In this document: positions 15,602 through 24,338 of the stretch, one piece after another
Layout: each line of letters starts with the position of its first letter
Position numbering within the stretch: position 1 is the first letter of the stretch
Source: JAAFIW01 sp031414805
GTDB taxonomy: Bacteria; Pseudomonadota; Gammaproteobacteria; Burkholderiales; Burkholderiaceae_C
Assembly (NCBI GenBank): GCA_031414805.1
Contig: JANOQJ010000038.1
Span: 19,033 to 83,032 of the forward strand
Length of the DNA stretch: 64,000 bases
Direction: 5' to 3'
Position numbers and translations under genes: made by a program
The notes under the pieces: generated by a model
Databases searched by the model: none
Seen by the model: only the letters and a program-made list of their open reading frames with translations
Told to the model about the DNA's origin: nothing

Positions 15602-16936
15602 ATGACGAGACAGTATTTCGGCACCGACGGCATTCGCGGCACGGTTGGCCAGCACCCCATCACCCCTGACTTTGTTCTTCGCCTGGCCCATGCGGTGGGC
15701 CGCGTGCTCAAAGAAAAAGAGTCGCGCCCCACGGTGCTGATTGGCAAAGACACCCGTATTTCAGGCTACATGCTGGAAAGTGCGCTCGAATCCGGCTTTA
15801 ACTCGGCAGGGGTGGACGTGGTGCTGCTGGGCCCACTGCCCACCCCCGGCGTGGCGTATCTCACCCGCGCCCAACGTGCCAGCCTGGGTGTGGTCATCAG
15901 CGCCAGCCATAACCCGTATGCCGATAACGGCATCAAATTTTTCAGCGCTCAGGGCACCAAGCTACCCGATGCCTGGGAGCTGGCGGTCGAAGCCGCGCTG
16001 GAGCAAGCGCCGGTCTGGGCCGAATCCAGGCACCTGGGCAAGGCCAAGCGCCTGGACGACGCCGCAGGCCGCTACATCGAGTTTTGTAAAAGTACCTTTG
16101 CCAACGATCTGAGCCTGAAACACCTGCGCATCGTGGTCGATGGGGCGCACGGCGCGGCCTACCAGATTGCGCCCAAGGTGTTTCACGAGCTTGGGGCCGA
16201 GGTCATTGCGATTGGCTGCGCGCCCGACGGCCTGAACATCAACCACGAGGTGGGCGCTACCCACCCCCAAGCCCTGCTACAAGCCGTCAAAACCCACAAC
16301 GCCCACTATGGCGTGGCACTCGATGGCGATGCCGACCGCCTGCAACTGGTGGACGCGCAAGGCCGCTTGTTTAACGGTGATGAGCTTTTGTATTTGATGG
16401 TGACCGAGCGCCTGGCCCGCGGTGAAAAAATTCCCGGTGTAGCCGGCACGCTCATGACCAATATGGCCGTGGAGCTGGCGCTACAAGCGCGTGGCGTGGA
16501 GTTGGTGCGCACGAAAGTGGGCGACCGCTACGTGCTCGAAGCGTTGGAGGCGCGTGGCTGGCTGCTCGGTGGCGAAGGCTCTGGCCACCTGCTGGCGTTA
16601 GACAAACACACCACCGGCGACGGCCTGATCAGCGCCTTGCAGGTGCTGCAAGCCTGCGTGCGCAGCGGCAAAACCCTGGCCGAATTGCTGGACGGCGTGA
16701 CGCTCTTCCCGCAAACCCTGCTGAACATCAAACTGCAACCGGGCCACGACTGGCAGGCCAATCAGCGCCTGAAAGACGAAACCCGGGTGGTGGAAAAAGA
16801 GCTGGGCAACACGGGCCGCGTGTTGATTCGTGCCAGTGGCACCGAGCCGCTCCTGCGCATCATGGTGGAGGCGCGAGATGCCTCTCAGGCCCTGGCTGCG
16901 GCGCAGCGATTGGCTGCAACCTTAAGCCACGCCTGA
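15602..16936 (+). CDS. glmM: phosphoglucosamine mutase
   Basis: Interconverts glucosamine-6-phosphate and glucosamine-1-phosphate for UDP-GlcNAc, hence peptidoglycan and lipid A. 444 aa, as usual. The phosphoserine loop VISASHNPYADNGIKFF (about residues 99-115), the metal-binding DGDADR and the substrate loop GGEGSGH are intact, as is the C-terminal phosphate-binding RASGTEPLLRIMVE. Its leader is made largely of the dispersed repeat that ends folP. A weak hairpin without a T run follows (16956-16974). Confidence 0.97.
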   Translation: MTRQYFGTDGIRGTVGQHPITPDFVLRLAHAVGRVLKEKESRPTVLIGKDTRISGYMLESALESGFNSAGVDVVLLGPLPTPGVAYLTRAQRASLGVVISASHNPYADNGIKFFSAQGTKLPDAWELAVEAALEQAPVWAESRHLGKAKRLDDAAGRYIEFCKSTFANDLSLKHLRIVVDGAHGAAYQIAPKVFHELGAEVIAIGCAPDGLNINHEVGATHPQALLQAVKTHNAHYGVALDGDADRLQLVDAQGRLFNGDELLYLMVTERLARGEKIPGVAGTLMTNMAVELALQARGVELVRTKVGDRYVLEALEARGWLLGGEGSGHLLALDKHTTGDGLISALQVLQACVRSGKTLAELLDGVTLFPQTLLNIKLQPGHDWQANQRLKDETRVVEKELGNTGRVLIRASGTEPLLRIMVEARDASQALAAAQRLAATLSHA

Positions 16937-17256
16937 GAAACGCTGTTCATCTCCAGCAGGCCCGCGAAGCCTGCCAAACCTCAGCCACAACGGAAATTTG
17001 GTGCATTCCCGGGCCGTATTGATTGAACCGCTGTTGAACCCAGAATTTCCATTAGGGTTTGGAGAGACAACGGATGCAGTCGCGAGTCAGTTTTGGCCCG
17101 ACTGAGGAGCTCATGGCCAGTGCCATGGGCGACGAAGAGGGTCGAAAATGGCCGCAAATGCGCCGTTGGAATCCAAACAGCACCGAAGGTGCGCCTAATG
17201 GAAAATCTGGGTTGAACCATGGCGACCGATTCATTCGAGGCGGCGTGTCAATCGAC
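16937..17256. other. 320-base intergenic region
   Basis: Holds a weak GCAGGC/GCCTGC hairpin after glmM (16956-16974) and a 177 bp element with terminal inverted repeats (listed separately). I see no convincing gene; the 71-codon plus-strand frame at 17059-17274 runs through the element and into the 3' end of the lipoprotein gene. Confidence 0.6.
17037..17213. mobile_element. MITE-like element with 20 bp inverted ends
   Basis: AACCCAGAATTTCCATTAGG (17037-17056) is repeated in inverted form at 17194-17213 with one mismatch, enclosing 137 bases with no transposase. Size, terminal repeats and intergenic place fit a miniature inverted-repeat element. No clear target duplication is visible. A very short relative may exist at 62445-62469. 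Confidence 0.55.
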
Positions 17257-19680
17257 TTAACGACAACCGTTTAGCAGTCTTCTTTGCGGCGGCACGCAGG
17301 GTGTTGGCAGGCTGAAGGCTGGCGGTCGTGCCAGGTCGGTCCAGGCGGTGGCGGGGCCGCAGCCTAGTGTGTTGCAGGCAGCCATACGAAAGCGCTGGGT
17401 GCCCGGTTCGTAGGGCACCACAAAGCTTTGCCCAGTTACGGCGCGGCGGCTGATGACACCCGCGTTGTCCAGTTCGACGGTGGAGTACAGGCGGCTGGGT
17501 GCCGTGTCGTCCCACGAGAACAGGGCTTCTGTGGCCTGGCTGGGGTTGAGCAGGGCCTGGGTGCCCGAGACGCCATTGCCGGTGATGCGGGGGCGGTGCG
17601 TGGGGACTTTGACCTCCACGTCCACCACGGCACCAATCTCGTGGGCGCAAACCTCGCGGGGACCGTTAAAGCAGGTTTTCAGGGTGAACTGGCCCACGGT
17701 GCGGGTGCCGTCCAGCTCGACGGTGCGCTGTGTTGCGTCGGGGCCGGTGGCGACAGTGGCATCGGTGAAAGTGTTGGTGATGACGTTTTTCGACTCGAAG
17801 GCGTTCGTGTCGTCCCACTGCAAAGTGACCAACCGGCGACCACCCTCGATGCGGAAGGCCACGGCCCGAAACAGCCGGGGCGGCTTGGGTGTGAAGCGGG
17901 TGGTGAGGGCTTTGTCCAGCGAAGCACGGTAGGCGGGCATATAGCCGTCGCGCTGGCCGGCCTGGTTGGGGTGCACCATGCCTGCGCTTAAAAACAGGCC
18001 GGGAATGTAACTGGGCAAATCTGCGCCTTGGGTGGCTGAGGCTGACTTCACACTGTTGTACCAGGGCTGGGGGCTGCAGATGCCATGGCCCACCTCGGTG
18101 CCCAAGTGTGTGGTGACCGACTGCCACTGGTGGCGGCTCACCGCAATGGAGACCTGGCTGTTGATGGTGCCCAGCACGCTGGTGGCGAACACGGCGTCCT
18201 CGTCTGAAATGGCGGCCAGCACCAGGTCAGTGCCAAAATTGGTGCCGGCGCACAGGTCGGTGGCGGTTCGGCGCAGCGGGCTGGGGTGCGAGGTGAGAAA
18301 CACGTTGCCAGGCGGCAGGCCCGCGCGGGTGAAGCTGCTGGCCAGCTGGGCGTAGCGGTCGGGCAGGGCGGCACGACCGGTGCGCACCGCATCGCTGGCC
18401 TTGCTGTCGGGTTTCCAGCAGTCGCCGGTGATGCAGTCGGTTAGCACATCGCCAAAACCCAGGTCATTGCCGCCGATAGACATCACCACCGCGTCAGCCT
18501 TCAGGCGCTGGGCAGCCAGAAAGTCGAGCGCCTCCGGCATCTGGGGGCGGATGGCGGCGGTGGGCAAGTCGTCAGAAACACCCAGGCAGTTGTCTTTTTT
18601 CAGGCCACTTTCCGCGGCACAGTCCGCCGGCCCGCTGTCGAACTGATCGAGCAGGTTGGCCACTTTGGCACCCGAGCAGGCAAAGGTTTGGTGAACAATT
18701 TCCACGCTGGCGGGCCAGGTGGTGCGCAGCGCGTCCACCGCCAGCCCCAGGCCGGAGGCCCCCCTGTGGCAGGCGCGTGCCTGGCGTTCCAGTCGTGCAC
18801 GCTCGTCAGCGCTCAAGTTGAAATTGCGCAGCGCACCGCCCGTGGGCAAGCCGTTGGACCAGCGCTCCTCGAAGCCCACGATGATGGGCAAGGGGGGGAA
18901 ACCGTCGCTCAGGCCTGGGCGAAACGGCAAATCGCCCACAGTGACGGGGGCACCTTCGCCCGACATGAAAGAGTCACCCAGGCCGATGACGGTGAACGTT
19001 TGGATCTGGTTGCGGGTGAGCAGGGCGCTGGCGGGTGTGAACGGGGCGGCCGTCATGCCGGCTGAAAACACGGTGCAGTTGTCACACACCACCAGGCGAT
19101 CGGTCGTCAGGGTGCTGGGCAGCGTCAGGGTGCCGACGCGAATAGAGCCGCGCTGCTCGCCGCCGGGCAATTCGATCCACCCGCCCAGCAGCCGCACATC
19201 GCCAACCGCGGTATCGGCGCGAAACAAAGCGTCGCCCTGTACCGCTGGCAGTTCGAACGGGGTGACGGTGTCGCCCACGGTCAAACGCCCCACCACCAGG
19301 TTGCCGGCCAGTTGCAGCTGCAACTTGGCACCTGAGACTTCCTGCAGCTCGAGCACCGAGTCGCTGGGTGCGCCGCGAAACCAGTAGCCGCGCTGGCCAT
19401 CGCAAAAATACGCCTGCACGCCATCGGCGTTGGTGATGACGGCCGCAAACAAGTTGCTGTTGGCGGTGCGCCCGGCAAAGGTCGCGTTCTCAAAAACCAC
19501 GGGGGCCGCTTGAATGATGTCGACCTCTGGCGCGGTCTCATTGCTGTCTGACCCGCAAGCGGCCAGCACACCCAGCGCCACGGGCAGGCAAACAAGCCAT
19601 TTCAACGCGGCCAGCACGCAGGTGCGTGAGTGTGCGCTGGCTGGGCGCAAGGCTTTGAGCAGGCGGATGAGCAGGTGCAT
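17257..19680 (-). CDS. large secreted lipoprotein with SGNH/GDSL hydrolase domain
   Basis: 807 aa from the ATG at 19680, chosen because it starts MHLLIRLLKALRP and leads to a lipobox (VALGVLAACGSD, Cys about residue 38); an upstream GTG frame to 19824 lacks signal features. After an N-terminal beta-rich domain (about 45-225), SGNH blocks appear: block I GLGDSFMSGEG with the nucleophile Ser, a Gly block, block III SIGGNDLGFGDVL, and block V MVHPNQAG with the His. The C-terminal 200 residues look like two fibronectin/Ig-like repeats. Probably an esterase anchored to the outer membrane; substrate unknown. It is divergent from the two-component genes, which may regulate it. Confidence 0.8.
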   Translation of the reverse strand: MHLLIRLLKALRPASAHSRTCVLAALKWLVCLPVALGVLAACGSDSNETAPEVDIIQAAPVVFENATFAGRTANSNLFAAVITNADGVQAYFCDGQRGYWFRGAPSDSVLELQEVSGAKLQLQLAGNLVVGRLTVGDTVTPFELPAVQGDALFRADTAVGDVRLLGGWIELPGGEQRGSIRVGTLTLPSTLTTDRLVVCDNCTVFSAGMTAAPFTPASALLTRNQIQTFTVIGLGDSFMSGEGAPVTVGDLPFRPGLSDGFPPLPIIVGFEERWSNGLPTGGALRNFNLSADERARLERQARACHRGASGLGLAVDALRTTWPASVEIVHQTFACSGAKVANLLDQFDSGPADCAAESGLKKDNCLGVSDDLPTAAIRPQMPEALDFLAAQRLKADAVVMSIGGNDLGFGDVLTDCITGDCWKPDSKASDAVRTGRAALPDRYAQLASSFTRAGLPPGNVFLTSHPSPLRRTATDLCAGTNFGTDLVLAAISDEDAVFATSVLGTINSQVSIAVSRHQWQSVTTHLGTEVGHGICSPQPWYNSVKSASATQGADLPSYIPGLFLSAGMVHPNQAGQRDGYMPAYRASLDKALTTRFTPKPPRLFRAVAFRIEGGRRLVTLQWDDTNAFESKNVITNTFTDATVATGPDATQRTVELDGTRTVGQFTLKTCFNGPREVCAHEIGAVVDVEVKVPTHRPRITGNGVSGTQALLNPSQATEALFSWDDTAPSRLYSTVELDNAGVISRRAVTGQSFVVPYEPGTQRFRMAACNTLGCGPATAWTDLARPPAFSLPTPCVPPQRRLLNGCR

Positions 19681-19800
19681 AAAAACTTTCGTGGGTTCGT
19701 CGGGAGGGAGTGGGCAACGGTTTGCGCCCTGTCGATTGTTGAAATTTGCCTCTGCCGCGCCTACCCCATAAGTATGTGAGGAGGCACCCTCAAAGATGGG

Positions 19801-19824
19801 GTGCGCCCCGGGTGGGCGGCGCAC
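19801..19824. promoter_or_regulatory. hairpin between divergent lipoprotein and response regulator genes
   Basis: GTGCGCC (19801-19807) pairs with GGCGCAC (19818-19824) in the 180-base divergent region. It could be a regulator site or only a GC-rich stem; there is no T run. Confidence 0.3.
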
Positions 19825-19860
19825 TAAGATGACCCCTCAACATCCCCTACAGCCCAGCCC

Positions 19861-20538
19861 ATGACCACACCCCGCTGGCGCGTCGTTTTGCTGGAAGACG
19901 ATGTCGCCGTCCGCCAATTTTTTGAAACCTGTATCCATAACCGGCCTGAGCTGGAACTGGCGGCTTCATTTGCGCGCCTGCAGCCCGCCCGGCAGTGGCT
20001 GGACGAGCACCCTGCCGACCTGCTACTGACCGATCTGGCCCTGCCGGACGGGCATGGTCTGAGCCTGCTGCAGCACGTGGCGCTGACCCAGCCCGCTTGC
20101 GAAATTTTGGTGATTTCGGTGTTTGGCGACGAGGACACCGTGCTGGCCTGTGTGCAGGCGGGGGCGGTTGGCTACATCCAGAAAGACTCGTCCCTGGCGG
20201 ATGTGGGGCAGATCATGGTGGACATCAAGCACGGTGCCTCGCCGATTTCGCCCATGATTGCGCGCAAGGTACTGGAACGATTGCGCCAGCAAACGACACC
20301 GCCACCCGCCGCACTGGTGGCGCCCACGCTGGTGCTGACCCCGCGTGAATCGAATGTGCTGGAACTGATTTCCAGGGGTTACTCTTATGCCGAAATTGCG
20401 CGCCTGAGCGACGTGACCATCCACACGGTGCAAAGCCACATCAAGAACCTGTACGGCAAACTGGCCGTGCACTCGCGCAGCGAAGCCGTGTTTGAGGCCA
20501 CCCGCATGGGCTTGCTGGGACGGAGCGCGGGTTTGTGA
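19861..20538 (+). CDS. NarL/LuxR-family response regulator
   Basis: Two-component DNA-binding regulator of 225 aa. The receiver domain (about 5-125) has the acidic pair LLEDDVA, the phospho-acceptor Asp58 in LLTDLALPDG and the conserved Lys in VGYIQKDSS. A LuxR helix-turn-helix fills about 158-215: LTPRESNVLELISRGYSYAEIARLSDVTIHTVQSHIKNLYGKL. The stop overlaps the GTG start of the sensor kinase by four bases, so the pair is co-translated. Target genes are unknown; the divergent lipoprotein is a candidate by position. Confidence 0.94.
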   Translation: MTTPRWRVVLLEDDVAVRQFFETCIHNRPELELAASFARLQPARQWLDEHPADLLLTDLALPDGHGLSLLQHVALTQPACEILVISVFGDEDTVLACVQAGAVGYIQKDSSLADVGQIMVDIKHGASPISPMIARKVLERLRQQTTPPPAALVAPTLVLTPRESNVLELISRGYSYAEIARLSDVTIHTVQSHIKNLYGKLAVHSRSEAVFEATRMGLLGRSAGL

Positions 20539-22412
20539 ACCGGGCGTTGGTCTGCTGGCTGGAGCGGTGTCTGGTGGGTGTCTGCCTGATCCTTCTGCTG
20601 ACCCCTTGCGCGCATGCGCAAACTGTTGGCGATCCCGCCGTCCAGATTTTGGACCGTGCCCACGTGGCCCTGCGCCTGCAAGGCCAGGAAACCGTGGCAC
20701 CCACTGACATTGCGCTGCCGTTGCATTGGGACGTGGATCACCGGCGCAGCAGCGGCTGGGCGGATCTGCGGGTGCACTTTGACCTGACGCCAGCGGCGCG
20801 CCAGGAGCCCCATGCGGTGTTGATCGAGCGCCTGGGCAATGCCTACCGCGTCAGCTTGAACGGCGCCGTGCTGGCCGAGGGCCGACAGCTGGACCGCCCG
20901 GGAGACGGCTGGGCCGCCAAGCGCCCGTTGTATCTCGTGACACCGGCCTCCCTGCTGCGTGAGCGCAACGAGCTGCGCATTGAGCTGCGCGCGGACATTG
21001 GCCGCCGTGCGGGCCTGTCGGTGGTGCGGGTGGGGCCAACGCACGCGCTGGCTGCCACCTGGCGTGATGAGGAGCTCATGCGCATCGGGCTACCCCAGGC
21101 GGCATCGGTGCTCAGCGGCCTGGCCGCAGCGCTGTGTCTGCTGCTGTGGTTTCAGCAGCGCGACCGCTTGTATGCCTTCGCGGCACTGGGTGAGGCGGCC
21201 TGGGGCTTGCGCGTGATGGACACCTGGTGGGAGGCCTCACTGTTGCCCTGGCCCGACTGGGCGCTGGTGGTGCTGGCGTTGTTCTGGCTGTGGACGCTTT
21301 CGCTCTACCAGATGGCGGTGGCCTTGTGGAATGGACGCCCCCGTTGGGAGCGCTGGACGATAGCGGGCCTGCTGGCACTGGCCCCACCGCTGGTGCTGGT
21401 GGGTTATGTGCAAAACACCAGCAGCTGGGTGATTGTGTGGATGGCCCTGTCGCTGCTGGTGTGGGCGCTACTGGGCTTGCGCCTGGCCTGGCAGGTGGTG
21501 CGCCAGCCCGATTGGGCTCGTGGCTTGATGGCCGCTTCTGTGCTGGCCTGCACCGCAGCCATCGTGCGCGACACGCTGGCAGGCCGCGCCGATGCCGCGC
21601 TGTACGCCGACATTGGCTGGAGCAAGGCCGTAGCCGCCTGCCTGGCGCTGTCCATCATCGCCATCGTCAGCCTGCGCTTCAAACGCTCCAAAGACGACCT
21701 GCTGGCTTTGCAACATTCGCTGGAGCAACGCCTGCTGGCCCGTGAACAAGCGCTTAGCGCCCAGCACGAGGCGCTGCGCACGCTGGAGCGCACGGCGGCC
21801 ACAGCACAGGAGCGGGCGCGGATTCTTCGTGACATGCACGACGGCGCAGGCGCGCACCTGATCACCGCCATCCGCCAGTTGGAATCCGGCGTGGCCGGCC
21901 CGCAGCAGGTGGCGCAGGTGATCCAGACGCTACGCGAGTCGCTGGATCAGTTGCGTCTGTCGATTGACGCGATGAACCTGCCACCGGGTGATGTGAATGC
22001 GCTGTTGGCCAGCCTGCGCTTTCGTATGGGTCCCCGTCTGACCGCCGCTGGCCTGCAGCTGGTGTGGGCGGTGGATGCCTTGCCCTACTGGCCCCAAGGC
22101 AGCGAAGAAGGCATGCGGCACCTGCAGTACATCGTGTTCGAGGCGGTGTCCAACGCCCTGCAACACGCCGAGGCCAGCGAAATCACCCTCTCTGCGCACG
22201 CCAATCCCAGCGCCATCACCATTGCCCTGCGCGACGACGGGCGAGGCTATGACGGCCAGCGCGGCAACGGCGTGCGCAGCCTGCACGAACGCGCCGCCTT
22301 GATCGGCGCGCAGCTGAGCATTCAAGCCGCAGCGCCCGGAACCCGGGTGCAGGTGGTGTTACCGCTGGAACCTGTGCAATCACCATTGGTTAAAGCCCAA
22401 ACTGGCTTGTAA
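20535..22412 (+). CDS. membrane sensor histidine kinase (7TM-DISM-like, HisKA_3)
   Basis: 625 aa. A signal peptide (LVGVCLILLLTPCAHAQT) leads to a periplasmic beta domain (about 35-180) that resembles sensory DISM domains, then about seven membrane segments (about 185-380), a coiled coil, and a NarX-type kinase. The H-box is ERARILRDMHDGAGAHL with His435, the N-box EAVSNALQHAEASEI and the G-box DDGRGYDGQRGNGVRSLHER. It pairs with the overlapping response regulator. The ligand is not evident. The stop codon lies at the edge of a dispersed-repeat copy. Confidence 0.9.
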   Translation: MNRALVCWLERCLVGVCLILLLTPCAHAQTVGDPAVQILDRAHVALRLQGQETVAPTDIALPLHWDVDHRRSSGWADLRVHFDLTPAARQEPHAVLIERLGNAYRVSLNGAVLAEGRQLDRPGDGWAAKRPLYLVTPASLLRERNELRIELRADIGRRAGLSVVRVGPTHALAATWRDEELMRIGLPQAASVLSGLAAALCLLLWFQQRDRLYAFAALGEAAWGLRVMDTWWEASLLPWPDWALVVLALFWLWTLSLYQMAVALWNGRPRWERWTIAGLLALAPPLVLVGYVQNTSSWVIVWMALSLLVWALLGLRLAWQVVRQPDWARGLMAASVLACTAAIVRDTLAGRADAALYADIGWSKAVAACLALSIIAIVSLRFKRSKDDLLALQHSLEQRLLAREQALSAQHEALRTLERTAATAQERARILRDMHDGAGAHLITAIRQLESGVAGPQQVAQVIQTLRESLDQLRLSIDAMNLPPGDVNALLASLRFRMGPRLTAAGLQLVWAVDALPYWPQGSEEGMRHLQYIVFEAVSNALQHAEASEITLSAHANPSAITIALRDDGRGYDGQRGNGVRSLHERAALIGAQLSIQAAAPGTRVQVVLPLEPVQSPLVKAQTGL

Positions 22413-22452
22413 CCCTTTCAGATATTGCTCAAGCAGCTATTTAATTTATAGC
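22411..22452 (+). repeat. dispersed repeat copy 6, between the kinase and polymerase genes
   Basis: Core TTGCTCAAGCAGCTAT with tail TTAATTTATAGC, starting at the kinase stop codon. Confidence 0.85.
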
Positions 22453-22542
22453 AAATTGATGTCATGTCGACGCATATCGCGGCAAGGGGCCGCGCATTGA
22501 TAACGAATAAATCTGTGTCTCGCTAGGGGGCGGACGGACCTA

Positions 22543-23898
22543 CTAGCGTTCAGTCTCCAGATCAGGAATCCGGTTGAACGCGATGCGCATGGGGGCGTGG
22601 TCCAGCGCGTGGTGGGCGGTGGCGAAATACAGCGCGGTTTTGCCGTGGGTTTTGTTGATGGCGTCCATCGCCGCGAGCAGCCGCACCGGGTTGCGCTGAG
22701 CCGGGGTGTTTTGAATGTGTGCGGTGCTGGCTTGTGCGTGGGCGCTTTGCTCGCGAGCCGCGGCGTCTTCAAACAAGCAGGGTGTGTGCAGGGCCGCGGG
22801 CACCAGATCCAGCAGCACCACGCCCACGCCATGGGGCTGGCGAATCTCGTGCAAGCCGCTGTGCCACAGCGTTTGCAGCGTGTGCAATAGAAAGGACGTG
22901 TTTTGCGTTTCGCCAAAACGCGTCGCGCGGTGGCCGCCGTGCGGGTCAGGTTCTGCGCGGTGGCCGCCGTGCGGTTCCGGTTCGCTGTGCGCCTCAGCAG
23001 GCGAGCCGCCGTACCGGCGGCAGCGCACGCTGACCTGCATCGCCGTGGCATACAGCTGTTGTTTGCGCAGGCGCATCGCGGCTTTCTGGGTCAGGCGGTT
23101 CAGCACGGCAAAGGCGCTGGCCGGGTTGCGCAACTGCGGCGGCAACACATGCGAATGGCCCAGGCTGCGCTCCACCGTGGCGCGCGGGGCATACCACTGG
23201 CCGCGCAACTTGTCATACATCTCGTCGCCCGCCACACCGCCCCAGGCGGTATGCAGCAGATCACGTGGCGCGGCATACAGCTGCAGCAAGCTGTGAATTC
23301 CGCAGCGGTTCAACCGGATCAGCATGCTGGGGCCAATGCCGTTAATGGCCTGCAGCTTCAGGTGCAAAAGCGCCTGCGGAATGTCGGCCATTTCCAGAAT
23401 GACCAGACCGTTGGGCTTTTGCATGTTGGAGGCCAGCTTGCCCAGCAGGGTGTTGGGCGCCACGCCAATGCTGGTGTGCAGTTGGTCGCCCACGGTGGCC
23501 AAAATTTCCTTTTTCACCGCGTGCGCCAACTCAGTGGCTTTTTCCCGGTTGCGCCACCGGGTGGGCAGCTCGCATTCCATCTCGTCAATGCTCATCACCT
23601 GGCGCACTGGCACGATACGGTCCACCGCTGCCACCGCCAGCTGGTGGTAGTGCACATAGGCCGCGTGCTGGGCCTCAATGAACACAATGCCCGGGCACAG
23701 CCTGCGTGCATCGCGCACCGAAGTGCCCGTTTTCACGCCAAAGTGCTTGGCCTCATAACTGGCCGCAATGCAGCAAGTCGTCTCCGCCATCACCGGCACC
23801 ACCCCCACCGGTTTGCCACGCAGCAGGGGGTTCAGCTGCTGCTCCACCGAGGCGAAGTAGGAGTTGAAGTCGACGAAGAAGGTGCGAAGGGAGGACAC
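22543..23898 (-). CDS. Y-family DNA polymerase (DinB/UmuC-like)
   Basis: Translesion polymerase of 451 aa. The palm starts FFVDFNSYFASVEQQ with the first metal Asp and includes SIDEMECEL (about residues 105-113) with the catalytic Asp-Glu; the thumb helix-hairpin-helix INGIGPSMLIRLNRCGI follows. The little-finger domain (from about 245) carries an insertion of two 10-residue units (EPHGGHRAEP / DPHGGHRATR) written by a 30 bp tandem repeat. No clear C-terminal beta-clamp motif is seen. No SOS box is recognised upstream. It is divergent from the toxin-antitoxin pair. Confidence 0.88.
   Translation of the reverse strand: MSSLRTFFVDFNSYFASVEQQLNPLLRGKPVGVVPVMAETTCCIAASYEAKHFGVKTGTSVRDARRLCPGIVFIEAQHAAYVHYHQLAVAAVDRIVPVRQVMSIDEMECELPTRWRNREKATELAHAVKKEILATVGDQLHTSIGVAPNTLLGKLASNMQKPNGLVILEMADIPQALLHLKLQAINGIGPSMLIRLNRCGIHSLLQLYAAPRDLLHTAWGGVAGDEMYDKLRGQWYAPRATVERSLGHSHVLPPQLRNPASAFAVLNRLTQKAAMRLRKQQLYATAMQVSVRCRRYGGSPAEAHSEPEPHGGHRAEPDPHGGHRATRFGETQNTSFLLHTLQTLWHSGLHEIRQPHGVGVVLLDLVPAALHTPCLFEDAAAREQSAHAQASTAHIQNTPAQRNPVRLLAAMDAINKTHGKTALYFATAHHALDHAPMRIAFNRIPDLETER
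22925..22984 (-). repeat. two tandem 30 bp units inside the polymerase gene
   Basis: GCGCGGTGGCCGCCGTGCGG occurs at 22925 and again at 22955, giving a 30 bp period with few differences. It encodes the repeated PHGGHRA motif on the minus strand. The length is a multiple of three, so unit gain or loss keeps the frame. Confidence 0.8.
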
Positions 23899-23929
23899 GG
23901 GGCTGAATTTAACTGGTTAAAAACACAGT

Positions 23930-23946
23930 TTAAAGATAATCTTTAA
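23930..23946. promoter_or_regulatory. palindrome between polymerase and antitoxin genes
   Basis: TTAAAGAT (23930-23937) and ATCTTTAA (23939-23946) form a perfect 8 bp inverted repeat around a single A in the divergent region. It could be an operator for either gene. Confidence 0.35.
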
Positions 23947-23976
23947 CCCTTCTTGTTTATCTTTTTTTTCGCAAAA

Positions 23977-23997
23977 CTGGTCAGCCAATCTGGTCAG
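23977..23997 (+). promoter_or_regulatory. direct repeats upstream of the antitoxin gene
   Basis: CTGGTCAG at 23977-23984 and again at 23990-23997, 13 bases apart, directly before an AT-rich GATAAAAT box. Position fits autoregulation by the antitoxin; this is inference. Confidence 0.35.
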
Positions 23998-24029
23998 ATA
24001 AAATGTGTGTTAGTTATCCAGCCGACACG

Positions 24030-24338
24030 ATGCAAACCCCCACGAATTCAACCGCAACGCCTGTCTGGCGGCTGCAAGATGCCAAAGCCCAGTTCAGCGC
24101 CGTGGTCGATCAAGCCCTGCTCGGCGTGCCGCAACACATCACCCGCCACGGCAAGCAAGCGGTGGTGGTGGTGTCCGAGCAGACGTGGCAAGCCCTGCAA
24201 AACAGCGCCGCAGGCCGCGCCCATGCGCCACAAAGCTTTCTGGAGCACCTGCTGGCCGTGCCCAAGCAGCAGCCAGGCGTTGCACTGAGCACATCCAATA
24301 ACCCCGACATTCAACCCCGCGAGATCGATTTCTCATGA
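24030..24338 (+). CDS. Phd/YefM-family antitoxin
   Basis: A protein of 102 aa, read from the ATG at 24030 (MQTPTNSTATPVWRLQDAKAQ); an in-frame GTG at 24003 is less likely. The N-terminal half shows the Phd fold: WRLQDAKAQFSAVVDQALLGVPQHITRHGKQAVVVVS, the DNA-binding part that usually represses its own promoter. The C-terminal tail is polar and would wrap the toxin. It overlaps the toxin gene by four bases (ATGA), the normal antitoxin-first order. Confidence 0.9.
   Translation: MQTPTNSTATPVWRLQDAKAQFSAVVDQALLGVPQHITRHGKQAVVVVSEQTWQALQNSAAGRAHAPQSFLEHLLAVPKQQPGVALSTSNNPDIQPREIDFS

Noticed and set aside
17059..17274. 71-codon plus-strand ORF in the glmM-lipoprotein gap
   Set aside because: It spans the MITE-like element and the antisense end of the lipoprotein gene and has no ribosome binding site or recognisable domain.
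23899..24029. SOS (LexA) box before the Y-family polymerase gene
   Set aside because: No CTG-N10-CAG site with an AT-rich centre was found; only unrelated palindromic and direct repeats are present.
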